This document shows positions 6,463-14,288 of a stretch of 18,533 bases of DNA, piece after piece. Origin of the DNA: Candidatus Egerieicola pullicola (GTDB lineage Bacteria > Bacillota > Clostridia > Oscillospirales > Ruminococcaceae); assembly GCA_018712465.1 (NCBI GenBank), contig DVGY01000081.1:1-18533 (forward strand). Direction: 5' to 3'. Both the position numbers and the translations under genes were made by a program. Position 1 is the first letter of the stretch; each line of letters begins with the position of its first letter. The notes under the pieces are model-generated. The model was not told the origin of the DNA. It ran no database searches and was given only the letters and a program-made list of their open reading frames with translations.

Positions 6463-8259
6463 TTATTCCCCAATGGGTTCAAAGTCCACTGCGCCATGCT
6501 TACACAAGGGGCAGATGAAATCTTCGGGGAGTTCCTCCCCTTCGTAGATATAGCCGCAGACCTTGCAGACAAAGCCCTTCTTCCCTTCCGTCTGGGGTTT
6601 GGGCTTGACGTTATTGAGATAGTAGGTGTAGGTCATGGTATCCCGGTCGCTCATCACCCGGGCTTCGGTTACCGAGCAGATGAACATTCCATGGGTGCCC
6701 AGATCCACATACTGCTCCACCTTCAAGGAGAAGGCGGCGTTGATATACTTGGGCAGGATCACCAGGCCGTTGTCGGAGCGGACGGTGTCCCAGCCGGCAA
6801 ACTTATCGGCGGTGCGACCGCTCTGGAAGCCGAAGTTTTCAAACACGCTGAAGGGGGCGTCGATGGACAGGCAGTTGACGTTCATCTTGCCGGTCTGCTT
6901 GATGACGTGGTGGGAGTAGTTGGTTTTATTGATGTTCACCGCCACCAGATTGGGGTTATCGGAAACCTGGGTCACGGTGTTGACAATCAGGCCGTTGTCC
7001 TTTTTCCCGTCGTTGGAGGTGACCACGTAAAGGCCGTAGCCAATGCGGAACAGGGCGGTCATATCGCTCTTATCCGCACTTTCGGAGGAACGGGCGATAT
7101 ATTCCCGGCAGAGCTCCTCTGCCATGGCGTCCAGCTCTTCCTGGTTCTGGGCGTTGACGGCGGACTTGATCTTCACGGTGGTGTTCAGCCAGTTGATCTT
7201 CTTGCAGTTTTCCAGCTTCTGCTTCATAATCTTGGCGGCCAAGGGGGCCCAGGAGCCGTTTTCCATCAGGCCGATGGTGCGGTTTTGGAAGTTCCGCTCG
7301 GTGAGGTGGTCGATAAACTGCTTCATAAAGGGGAAGATGTCGGCGTTATAGGTGGTGGTAGCCAGCACCAGCTTATTGTACTGGAAGGCGCTGCTCACCG
7401 CTTCGGCCATATCGCACCGGGCCAGGTCGTACACCAGCACCTTGGGGCAGCCTTTGCGGGTGAGCTTTTCCGCCAACTGTTCCACCGCCCGCTTGGTGTG
7501 GCCGTACACCGAGGTGTAGGCAATGACGATGCCCTCCGATTCCGGGGTGTAGGAGGACCAGAGGTGGTACAGGTTCAGGTAGTGGCCCAGATCCTCTTTC
7601 AGCACCGGGCCGTGGAGGGGGCAGATCATGGCGATGTCCAGTCCGGCGGCCTTTTTCAGCAGGTTCTGCACCTGGGCGCCGTATTTGCCCACAATGCCGA
7701 TATAGTACCGGCGGGCTTCGTCGTCCCAGTCTTCCTCCACGTCCAGGGCTCCGAACTTGCCGAAGCCGTCGGCGGAAAACAGCACTTTATCGGTGCTGTC
7801 GTAGGTGACGATGACTTCCGGCCAGTGGACCATGGGGGCGGTGACGAAGGTAAGCTGATGCTTGCCCAGAGAAAGGGTATCCCCTTCCCCCACCACCAGT
7901 TTCTGGTCCTCCAGGGTGGCGCCGAAAAAGCTCTCAATCATGGCGAAGGCTTTGGCGGAAGCCACCACCGTGGTGCCGGGATACACGGTCAGGAAATTCT
8001 GAATGTTGGCGGAGTGGTCCGGCTCCATGTGCTGGACGATCAAATAATCCGGCTTTCTGCCGTCCAGAACACCCCCCAGGTTGTCCAGCCATTCGTGGGT
8101 GAATTTAATATCCACCGTATCCATCACGGCAATTTTGTCATCCAAAATGACGTAGGAGTTGTAGGACATTCCGTTGGGAACGGTATACTGTCCCTCAAAC
8201 AAATCCACCAGGTGATCGTTGACGCCTACATACTTGATGCTGTCGGTAATGGTAACCAT
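6463..8259 (-). CDS. Four-module flavodiiron protein (diiron lactamase - flavodoxin - flavin reductase - rubredoxin)
   Basis: 598 residues. Residues 1-240 are the metallo-beta-lactamase-like diiron domain, with all ligands present: His77, Glu79, Asp81 (HMEPDH), His145 (VHWPE), Asp164 (SADG) and His216 (PLHGP). Residues about 243-385 are a flavodoxin domain (IAYTSVYGHTKRAVEQL binds the FMN phosphate; ENGSWAPLA). Residues about 400-545 are a flavin reductase-like domain. Residues 563-598 are a rubredoxin with Cys565, Cys568, Cys583 and Cys586. Family role: reduction of O2 to water or NO to N2O. The added reductase and rubredoxin probably let one chain pass electrons from NAD(P)H to the diiron site. 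This matches the composite class sometimes called H; the class letter is from memory. ATG start, GGAGG 11 bases upstream. It is transcribed alone. Confidence 0.95.
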   Translation of the reverse strand: MVTITDSIKYVGVNDHLVDLFEGQYTVPNGMSYNSYVILDDKIAVMDTVDIKFTHEWLDNLGGVLDGRKPDYLIVQHMEPDHSANIQNFLTVYPGTTVVASAKAFAMIESFFGATLEDQKLVVGEGDTLSLGKHQLTFVTAPMVHWPEVIVTYDSTDKVLFSADGFGKFGALDVEEDWDDEARRYYIGIVGKYGAQVQNLLKKAAGLDIAMICPLHGPVLKEDLGHYLNLYHLWSSYTPESEGIVIAYTSVYGHTKRAVEQLAEKLTRKGCPKVLVYDLARCDMAEAVSSAFQYNKLVLATTTYNADIFPFMKQFIDHLTERNFQNRTIGLMENGSWAPLAAKIMKQKLENCKKINWLNTTVKIKSAVNAQNQEELDAMAEELCREYIARSSESADKSDMTALFRIGYGLYVVTSNDGKKDNGLIVNTVTQVSDNPNLVAVNINKTNYSHHVIKQTGKMNVNCLSIDAPFSVFENFGFQSGRTADKFAGWDTVRSDNGLVILPKYINAAFSLKVEQYVDLGTHGMFICSVTEARVMSDRDTMTYTYYLNNVKPKPQTEGKKGFVCKVCGYIYEGEELPEDFICPLCKHGAVDFEPIGE

Positions 8260-8292
8260 GTTATTTTAACCCTCCGTTCGAATTCCAAAGCA

Positions 8293-8321
8293 GGCAGGAC
8301 CTGCCCGTTTGATTTAGTATA
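8293..8321 (-). promoter_or_regulatory. Possible promoter and palindromic operator of the flavodiiron gene
   Basis: On the minus strand TATACT (8316-8321) can be a -10; no matching -35 is seen. Just downstream, near the expected start of transcription, is GGCAGG-A-CCTGCC (8293-8305), a perfect 6+1+6 palindrome suited to a repressor dimer or an RNA hairpin. The assignment is by position only. Confidence 0.4.
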
Positions 8322-8349
8322 CCATGAAAATCTGTTGGATTTCCCTCGG

Positions 8350-8390
8350 CTTTTGCGAAGCAAAATAACCGGCCGGACATTGCGCCGGTC
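8350..8390. other. Two adjacent hairpins upstream of the flavodiiron promoter
   Basis: TTTTGC-GAA-GCAAAA (8351-8365) and ACCGGC / GCCGGT with a 10-base loop (8368-8389) stand side by side. On the minus strand the second is followed by TATTTT, so it may act as a weak terminator for transcription coming from the U32 operon. Confidence 0.4.
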
Positions 8391-8402
8391 AAGAGGGGAA
8401 TC

Positions 8403-8685
8403 ATAATGATTGGCTTTGATAATCATTCAGCTTGTCGAACAAACCTCAATGTTGTGAAGCTACGAGGATCGGTGGAAATCTTGCCTCCCTCTGACGATGG
8501 GAGCACAACGCAAGCGTTGTTGGCCAGTGCAAAGCGCTGGGCGGAGGGAGAGAAAAACAATATTATTTGTATCATTTAAGAAGAATGCGAATTTTATCGT
8601 TTTCTCTCCCCCAGTCAGCAGAAGGGGCCAAGGCCACGCCAGAACCTTTTTCGACACTCTGAATGATTGGCTTTGCAATCATTAT
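8403..8685. mobile_element. MITE-like element with terminal inverted repeats, no ORF
   Basis: This fills most of the 490-base gap between the flavodiiron and U32 genes. The two ends, 8403-8445 and (reverse complement) 8643-8685, share ATAATGATT...AATCATTCAG..TGTCGAA.AA. Each end also contains a small hairpin AATGATT-loop-AATCATT. Inside are CTCCC/GGGAG (8485-8503), ACAACG-CAAG-CGTTGT (8505-8520), CCAGTG/CGCTGG (8524-8540), and the perfect inverted pair GGGAGAGAAAA (8546-8556) / TTTTCTCTCCC (8600-8610). No credible coding frame is present. I see no clear target duplication. The CTCCCTCTGACG and CGGAGGGAGAGA motifs resemble short repeats I recall between genes of related gut Clostridia (not checked). 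Confidence 0.65.
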
Positions 8686-8750
8686 ACCATTTTTCTCTTT
8701 GTTTCGCCACTGGGTGGGTGTAAAAAAACTGTAAATCCAAAGATTCCCCG

Positions 8751-9983
8751 TTACTTTTCGGTGGCCCGGCGCAGGACAATCCCCGGCTCCAGCTTGGTTT
8801 CACAGGGGAGCCAGGCGGTCATTTCCGCGTGGCAGGCGTTGGGGATGGGGCTGCGGTTTTCATCCTCCAAGGCGGTCACCGGGATGGACAGGAAGTGGGC
8901 GCCGGGAATCACCGCTTCCAGGGTTTCCCCCACCGAGAACTTATTCCGCTGGGCCACCTTCAGCCAGCCCTCCTGCCAATCCAGGGTCAGGGCGGCGGAT
9001 TCATAGGTGCGGATGTACCCCACTTTGTCGTAATACTGATCCGGCTTGCCGAAGTAGAAGCCGGTGGAGTAGCGGCGGTGGCTTACCTTGCGCACCTCCT
9101 CATCCAGCCACTGGGGCAGGGTCCAGCCTTCGGGATGGGCCAGGTAATCCTCCAAAGCCATGCGGTAGGCGTTGGTCACCACCGCCACATAGTAGGCGGA
9201 CTTCGCCCGGCCCTCGATCTTCAAGCTGGACACCCCGGCCTGCACCAGTTTATCCAGGTGCTGGATCATGCACAGGTCCTTGGCGTTGAGGATGTAGGTG
9301 CCGGCGTCCGGCTCCTCCACAATGGGGAAATACTCCCCGGGGCGCTTTTCCTCCACCAGATGGTACCGCCACCGGCAGGGCTGGGCGCACTGGCCCCGGT
9401 TGGCGTCCCGGTCGGTGAGGTAGTTGGAGATCAGGCACCGCCCGGAGATGGACATACACATGGCCCCGTGGACGAACACTTCCAGTTCCAGGTCCGCCGG
9501 GGTTTTGGCCCGAATCTGGGCGATTTCCTCCAGGCTCAGCTCCCGGGCCAGCACCACCCGCTTAGCTCCCAGCTCATAAAAGGCCCGGGCGGTTTGGTAG
9601 TTGGTGATGCCGGACTGGGTGGAGATGTGCAGTTCCAGGTTGGGGGCGATCTGCTTGGTGAGCATCAAAGCCCCCATATCGTTGATAATCACCCCATCCA
9701 CCCCGATTTGGTCCAGGTAGGAGACAAATTGGGGGTAGCGGTCGATCTCGTCGTTGCGCTGAAGGGTGTTGGCGGTGACGTACACCTTCACCCCTTTTTG
9801 GTGGGCCAGCGCCACGCCCTGGGCCAACTGGTCCGGGTCAAAGTTGGGCACGCCGCCCCGCATCCCGAATTCCTTTCCCGCCAGGTAGACGGCGTCGGCG
9901 CCGTATTGCAGGGCCGCCTTCAGCCGCCCCAAATCCCCGGCAGGGGCAAGAACCTCCGGCCGGGTTGTCATGCTTTGTTCCAT
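8751..9983 (-). CDS. trhP: U32 peptidase-family protein, probably tRNA hydroxylation (TrhP-like)
   Basis: 410 residues from ATG at 9981-9983, preceded by AAGGAG at 7 bases; a longer in-frame start at 10049 has no support. The N-terminal VLAPAGDLGRLKAAL and YGADAVYLAG, the central VFVHGAMCMSISGRC and GQCAQPCRW with its cysteines, and LNAKDLCMI are U32 signatures. Members of this group (YrrN/YrrO in Bacillus, TrhP in E. coli) are now linked to 5-hydroxyuridine formation in tRNA, with prephenate and an iron-sulfur cluster, rather than to proteolysis. Which paralogue this is cannot be told. It follows mltG, as yrrN/yrrO follow yrrL in Bacillus with yrrM between; no yrrM-like methyltransferase is found here. 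Confidence 0.88.
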   Translation of the reverse strand: MEQSMTTRPEVLAPAGDLGRLKAALQYGADAVYLAGKEFGMRGGVPNFDPDQLAQGVALAHQKGVKVYVTANTLQRNDEIDRYPQFVSYLDQIGVDGVIINDMGALMLTKQIAPNLELHISTQSGITNYQTARAFYELGAKRVVLARELSLEEIAQIRAKTPADLELEVFVHGAMCMSISGRCLISNYLTDRDANRGQCAQPCRWRYHLVEEKRPGEYFPIVEEPDAGTYILNAKDLCMIQHLDKLVQAGVSSLKIEGRAKSAYYVAVVTNAYRMALEDYLAHPEGWTLPQWLDEEVRKVSHRRYSTGFYFGKPDQYYDKVGYIRTYESAALTLDWQEGWLKVAQRNKFSVGETLEAVIPGAHFLSIPVTALEDENRSPIPNACHAEMTAWLPCETKLEPGIVLRRATEK

Positions 9984-10027
9984 GGGGTCGCTCCTTTTTG
10001 AATGATAAACTTTCATATTACAAACCA

Positions 10028-10064
10028 CGACGGCCTCTGAGAAACCCATTCCAGAAGGCCGTCG
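10028..10064. other. Hairpin between mltG and the U32 gene
   Basis: CGACGGCC / GGCCGTCG, extended to about 12 base pairs with one bulge by CTCTG / CAGAAG, lies in the 89-base gap. On the minus strand the tail is TGGTTTG, a poor T tract, so it is more likely a weak terminator or processing site than a full stop. On the plus strand CTTACTTTTTA follows, but no plus-strand gene is near. Confidence 0.5.
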
Positions 10065-10072
10065 CTTACTTT

Positions 10073-11449
10073 TTATCCCCCGTTTACCCCCAACTGCTCA
10101 CAGTTTTGCAGGTGGGTGCGGTAATCGCTGGCGTACAGGAAGGTACTTCCATCGGGAGAGGTGACGAAATAGGTGTAGTCGGTGTCCGCCGGCTGGGCCG
10201 CCGCCAAAATCGCCGCCACGCCGGGGTTATTGATGGGGCCCGCAGGCAGGCCGGAACCGGCATAGGTGTTGTAGCTGTCCAGCAGGGCCTGGTCCGTCTC
10301 GTCAATGACGCCGTCCTCCAGCAGGAAGGGCTTGATGACGTTTTCCGCATAGCGGGTGGTGGGATCGCTTTGCAGCCGGGGATAGGTGCTGGAATCGCTG
10401 AGGCGGTTGTGGTAAACGCTGGACACGTTGGCCATCTGCTGGGTGTTGCCGGACGCTTCCGCCTCCAGCACCGAAGCAATCACCACAATCTGATCCAGGC
10501 TCATGCCGCTGCTTTCCACCGCCTGACGGACGTCGCTGGTGTAGTGGTCGGCAAAGTTATCCAGCATGGTTTCCACCACTTCGCTGGCGTGCTCATTGAC
10601 GTAGAAATCGTATGTGTCCGGGAAGAGATAGCCTTCCAACAAGAAATACCGGCCGGTGTTGCCCAGCACTTCCTCCGTTAAGAAGGAGTACTGATAATCG
10701 GTGCTGTTCACCGCCTGATAAAAGTCGTCCTTGGTGCAGACCCGGTTGTCCTCCAAAATCTGGGCGATGTCCACCACCGTACTCCCTTCCGGGATGGTGA
10801 CCTCCACCACCTGATCGGAACGGTTATAGGTGCTGAGGGTTTGGATGATCTCGTCGTAGCCCATATTGGAGGAAAGCTCAAACTCCCCAAATTGGATGGA
10901 GGTGTCCTGGGCCATAAACCGGACGTAAAACTTAAACAGGTCCGGGTAGGCAATGACCCCGGCGTCGTGGAGGGTTTCGGACACTTCGTTTAGTCCGGTG
11001 TTGGGCTCCACGGTGATGGTAATGGGGTCGTCGTTGCCGTTGACCCCCATCATGTCCGCCAAAAACAAAATCACCACGGTGCAGACAAAGCCGATGATGG
11101 CCAGCAGCACCAAGGTGATGGTGACCTTCACCCAGCCCCGTTTGGGCTTGCTTTGCACTGCCGCCGGGGCAGGCTCCACCCTCTGAGTGGGCGTCAATTC
11201 CCCAAATTCCTCAAAGGCATCCTCCTTAAAACTCACCTGGAAGGCCGGCTTCTGGGCGGCTGAGGACGGCTCCTCCCCGGGGGCAGAGGCTTGGTCTTCC
11301 CCGTCCTGGGTTTGGGCTTGGTTTCCGGTTGGTTTTTGGGACCCGTCTTGTTCCGGCGCCGGAGGGGTTGAGAGTTCCGGCTGCTGGGACTGGGAGGAGG
11401 TTGTTTCTTCCGGCTCCCTGGTTTCTTCGGGGGAACGGTTCTCTTCCAC
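10073..11449 (-). CDS. mltG: Endolytic murein transglycosylase MltG (YceG-like)
   Basis: 458 residues. A disordered acidic/Pro/Gln-rich cytoplasmic stretch (about 1-100) is followed by one membrane segment (about 106-131), a LysM-like part and the YceG catalytic domain. Conserved motifs are LLEGYLFPDTYDF and ASVLEAEA; the first Glu of the latter (about residue 329) aligns with the proposed catalytic Glu of E. coli MltG. RLQSDPTTRY and the SGLPAGPINNPG motif near the end are also typical. It cleaves nascent glycan strands at the membrane. The start is taken as GTG at 11447-11449 because AAAGGTGAT, a long anti-16S match, lies just upstream. An alternative GTG at 11456-11458 overlaps the preceding stop as GTGA. 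Confidence 0.94.
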   Translation of the reverse strand: MEENRSPEETREPEETTSSQSQQPELSTPPAPEQDGSQKPTGNQAQTQDGEDQASAPGEEPSSAAQKPAFQVSFKEDAFEEFGELTPTQRVEPAPAAVQSKPKRGWVKVTITLVLLAIIGFVCTVVILFLADMMGVNGNDDPITITVEPNTGLNEVSETLHDAGVIAYPDLFKFYVRFMAQDTSIQFGEFELSSNMGYDEIIQTLSTYNRSDQVVEVTIPEGSTVVDIAQILEDNRVCTKDDFYQAVNSTDYQYSFLTEEVLGNTGRYFLLEGYLFPDTYDFYVNEHASEVVETMLDNFADHYTSDVRQAVESSGMSLDQIVVIASVLEAEASGNTQQMANVSSVYHNRLSDSSTYPRLQSDPTTRYAENVIKPFLLEDGVIDETDQALLDSYNTYAGSGLPAGPINNPGVAAILAAAQPADTDYTYFVTSPDGSTFLYASDYRTHLQNCEQLGVNGG

Positions 11450-11454
11450 ACAAA

Positions 11455-12111
11455 TCACCTTTCTTTCAGTTTGGGTATCGGGGCGTCGGGCTGGGCCAAA
11501 CGCCGCACATAGCGTTCCGTAAACAGATAGTCCACCGGACGGTCAAACCGGCCGTGAGGCAGCATCTGGGTGGTGCAGCAGTGGTAGCAGGCCCCTGCCG
11601 TCACCCCGGTAAACCGGGACAAAAACCGGTCGTAGTACCCCTTGCCGAATCCCAGCCGGTAGCCCTGGGCGTCAAAGGAAAAGCCGGGCACCAAGCAGAA
11701 ATCGGTGGGGTGGAAGGTTTCGATCTGGGGACAGCGGGCCGGGTCCGGCTCCAGCAGTCCGTACAGGCCGGGAGCCAGATCCTCCCAGCTTTGGATGGCA
11801 AAAAAAGCCATGTGCCCCTTTTCGTCCAAACAACGGGGCAGCAGCACCTGTTTTTTCTGGCGCAGCGCCGTGGAGATCAGGGCATGGGTGTCGATTTCAA
11901 TGGGTTTGGAGACAAACAGCAGCACCCGGCGAGCCCGGCGCCAGCGGGGGGAACGAAGAAGGTTGGCGGTGATCCGCCGGTCCCAGGCGGCTTTGTCCTG
12001 GGGATCCAAATTTTGGCGGATGCTGCGGAATTTCTGCCGCAGGCCCCGCTTCACCAAGCGGATGTCGGGGCCTTTGGGACGGGGACGGCTTTCCCCCATC
12101 ACTCCATCCAA
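11455..12111 (-). CDS. 5-formyltetrahydrofolate cyclo-ligase
   Basis: 218 residues. Converts 5-formyl-THF to 5,10-methenyl-THF with ATP and so returns an inhibitory folate to the one-carbon pool. The family motif spans residues 140-164 (LVPGFSFDAQGYRLGFGKGYYD); the N-terminal KRGLRQKFRSIRQ helix and FVSKPIEIDTHALI fit too. ATG at 12111 has AGGTGG 5 bases upstream and overlaps the DJ-1 gene by 13 bases. An ATG at 12099 that shares one base with that stop (TGATG) is possible. Both imply translational coupling. Its place in the thyX operon makes metabolic sense, because ThyX draws on methylene-THF. Confidence 0.92.
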   Translation of the reverse strand: MDGVMGESRPRPKGPDIRLVKRGLRQKFRSIRQNLDPQDKAAWDRRITANLLRSPRWRRARRVLLFVSKPIEIDTHALISTALRQKKQVLLPRCLDEKGHMAFFAIQSWEDLAPGLYGLLEPDPARCPQIETFHPTDFCLVPGFSFDAQGYRLGFGKGYYDRFLSRFTGVTAGACYHCCTTQMLPHGRFDRPVDYLFTERYVRRLAQPDAPIPKLKER

Positions 12112-12644
12112 ACCACCTGCTGCATCAGCTTCTGGGCGGCGTCCTTTCCGTAAAGTTCCTCCACCAGGGTAAAGGCAAACTGCTGGGCGCAGCCCGCTCC
12201 CCGGGCGGTGATATAGTTGTCGTCCACTTCCACGGCGTCCTTGCTGATCTTCGCCCCCTTGAGTTCCCGTTCAAAGCCGGGATAGCAGCAAGCCTTCCGT
12301 CCGTCCAGCAGGCCCTTCTTCCCCAAAATGGAGGGAGCGGCGCAGATGGCGGCGATTTTGATTTCCCCACCGGCACAGTAGTCGATGACGTCGTGGAGCT
12401 TATCGCTTTTATCCAGATTTTTGGTGCCGGGCATTCCCCCGGGAAGGATAATCATTTCGATGTCGTCAAAGCTGATTTCATCCATGTGCAGGTCGGTCTG
12501 GAGGGTGACGCCGTGGCTTCCGGTGACTTCGGTGTCGTACACCCCCACGGTGGCGATGTTGTGCTCATCCACCCGGCGCAGATAATCCAGAGGGGTCAGC
12601 GCCTCCACTTCTTCAAATCCGTCCGCCAAAAACAAGTATACCAT
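12099..12644 (-). CDS. DJ-1/PfpI family protein
   Basis: 181 residues from ATG at 12642-12644. The fold begins directly (MVYLFLADGFEEVEALTPLD), and a longer open frame reaching into the neighbouring GNAT gene is out of phase with it and has no merit. The nucleophile-elbow cysteine is Cys101 in AAICAAPSILG; Glu14 in GFEEVEA matches the conserved acid that activates it. ILPGGMPGTKNL (about 67-78) is typical. Known activities in the family include stress chaperone, glyoxalase III/deglycase and oxidative sensing; which applies here is not evident. The ribosome site AAAGGAA lies about 11 bases upstream. It overlaps the cyclo-ligase gene downstream. Confidence 0.9.
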   Translation of the reverse strand: MVYLFLADGFEEVEALTPLDYLRRVDEHNIATVGVYDTEVTGSHGVTLQTDLHMDEISFDDIEMIILPGGMPGTKNLDKSDKLHDVIDYCAGGEIKIAAICAAPSILGKKGLLDGRKACCYPGFERELKGAKISKDAVEVDDNYITARGAGCAQQFAFTLVEELYGKDAAQKLMQQVVWME

Positions 12645-12709
12645 TTGATTCTCGATTCCTTTCTGCCTGAAATCAGGCAACTGCAAACAATCTTTCCGTA
12701 GGCCAAACC

Positions 12710-13582
12710 TTACAGGTCCAGCATGAGATTCATATAGGGATGGGGATGCTTTTCCCCCGGCTGGGCCAGCTTTTCCTCCAAGGGAAGGTACATCCCGTAG
12801 GGGACCAAATCCTCCTGGGCGGGGGCATACACCGGGTGGCCGGTGAGCAGCACCCGTTTGGCTCCAAAGCGGCCGGCCAGGGTGGAGAGGGTGGCGTAAA
12901 AACAGGCGGGGTCCATGGCGGCTTCCCAGATGGTCATGGTGTCCTGAGTTTGGGTGAACACCACACAGCCGTGGCCGTAGCGGCACTGCACCGACACCAT
13001 CCGGCATCCCGCCGACTTCAAGTCCTGGTACAGGTAGTCCTGCAAGGTGCCGTCAAACTGCACCGACAGGCTCAGGCTGGACAGATAGAGCTGCCGCAGC
13101 TTAATATAGTAGCCCCCGCCGATCTCCTCCATGGTGCAGAGCACCCTTTGGTCCCGGTAGTCCTGGGGGTCCAATTCCAATTTGGCCCGGTAAAACAGGG
13201 TTTGATACCCCAAGGAGCGGTACAGGGAAAAAAGCTTCTCCCCTTGGGGCACCAGGCAGAGAAACTGCCTCTTCTGGCTTTTGGCTTCCTCCTTGGCCCG
13301 GTCCATCAGCTTGTGGAACCAGCCCTGCCCCCGGAAATCCGGGTGGGTGCAGACGCCGTAGAGGTAGCTGCCCTTATAAATGTTGGTGTTGGTGTGCATC
13401 ATCACCGGGAGCATGGTGAGCATGGCGCAGATGCCCTCCTCCCCCGAAACCACCAGTGCGGATTCCGGGCGCAGCACCTGACGCAAAAAACTTTCTACTT
13501 CCGGCTGAGGGTCGTCAAAGCACTTCTCCCAGAGCCGGGCCATGGCGGGGATGTCCCTTTTTTCGGCGCTGCGCAGCATCAT
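12710..13582 (-). CDS. GNAT N-acetyltransferase, Eis-like two-domain type
   Basis: 290 residues. The N-terminal GNAT domain holds the acetyl-CoA loop in YGVCTHPDFRGQGWFHKLMD (about residues 75-94) and FSLYRSLGYQTLF further on. The C-terminal half (after about 150) is longer than a single GNAT fold, as in Eis-type acetyltransferases. The acceptor is unknown. ATG at 13580-13582 overlaps the tmk stop by four bases (ATGA), so translation is coupled. A perfect hairpin TGCCTG-AAAT-CAGGCA (12664-12679) without a T tract lies in the 65-base gap before the DJ-1 gene. Confidence 0.85.
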   Translation of the reverse strand: MMLRSAEKRDIPAMARLWEKCFDDPQPEVESFLRQVLRPESALVVSGEEGICAMLTMLPVMMHTNTNIYKGSYLYGVCTHPDFRGQGWFHKLMDRAKEEAKSQKRQFLCLVPQGEKLFSLYRSLGYQTLFYRAKLELDPQDYRDQRVLCTMEEIGGGYYIKLRQLYLSSLSLSVQFDGTLQDYLYQDLKSAGCRMVSVQCRYGHGCVVFTQTQDTMTIWEAAMDPACFYATLSTLAGRFGAKRVLLTGHPVYAPAQEDLVPYGMYLPLEEKLAQPGEKHPHPYMNLMLDL

Positions 13583-14274
13583 GGCCCGTCACCGCCTTGC
13601 AGTTTGTTCCAAAAGGGCTGGGTCAGCTCCCAAAGGGTTTGGGTGATCTGTTCCACCCCAAGGACCTGTCCCTTTTGGCAGCAGGCCACCCGCCGCCAGT
13701 TCCAGTGCTCTGCGGCATAGTCTGCGCTGATCCGGCACTGTTCCAGATAGGCCCGGTCCCGTTCGTGGATGTCCCGTTTGGATTCATCCCCCTGGTAGCG
13801 GTGTTCCAGCAGCTGCTCCGACACCCTTCGGTCCATTTCCAGATAGCAGACCAGGTCCGGCTTGGGCAGCCCTAGTTTTTGGTATTCAAAGTCCTCCAGC
13901 CAGTCCAGAAAGCCGCTCCACTGCTGCCGGGGCAGCTTTCCCATTTGGTGGATGGCGTTGGAGGTGGTGTACCGGGCGGCCAAAATCAAATGGCCTTTCC
14001 GGTACCACTCCCCCCACTGCCGCACAAAACCGGCGTACCGGTCCACGGCGTAAAAGGTGGAGGCGGCGTAGGCGTTGACGCCGTCGGGGTGTGCGGAAAA
14101 GTCCCCGTTGAGGTACATCCGCACCAAGGCGGAAGAGGGACTTTCATAATCCGGGTAAGAAATCAGATGCACCCGGCCGGGAAATTTCTCTTCCAGCCGC
14201 TGGGCCAGGCGCTGGGACTGGGTGGTTTTCCCACAGCCATCCAATCCGTCCAGCACCAGCATGGTTCCTTCCAT
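13579..14274 (-). CDS. tmk: Thymidylate kinase
   Basis: 231 residues. Phosphorylates dTMP to dTDP with ATP. The P-loop is GLDGCGKTT (10-18). DRYAGF (78-83) is the dTMP-binding DR(Y/F) motif, and AARYTTSNAIHQ follows. The lid region near DESKRDIHERDRAYLE is present. ATG start with AAGGAGG 9 bases upstream, 14 bases after the thyX stop, so it is directly cotranscribed with the enzyme that makes its substrate. It is somewhat divergent in style from the common tmk next to holB, so a second copy in the genome is possible. Confidence 0.93.
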   Translation of the reverse strand: MEGTMLVLDGLDGCGKTTQSQRLAQRLEEKFPGRVHLISYPDYESPSSALVRMYLNGDFSAHPDGVNAYAASTFYAVDRYAGFVRQWGEWYRKGHLILAARYTTSNAIHQMGKLPRQQWSGFLDWLEDFEYQKLGLPKPDLVCYLEMDRRVSEQLLEHRYQGDESKRDIHERDRAYLEQCRISADYAAEHWNWRRVACCQKGQVLGVEQITQTLWELTQPFWNKLQGGDGP

Positions 14275-14288
14275 ACAGGGGTTCCTCC

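Noticed and set aside
6409..8406. 665-codon open frame on the plus strand
   Set aside because: Antisense shadow of the flavodiiron gene with no recognisable domain.
12645..13007. N-terminal extension of the DJ-1 frame
   Set aside because: It lies within the GNAT gene in a different phase, has no ribosome site, and the DJ-1 fold starts exactly at the ATG at 12644.
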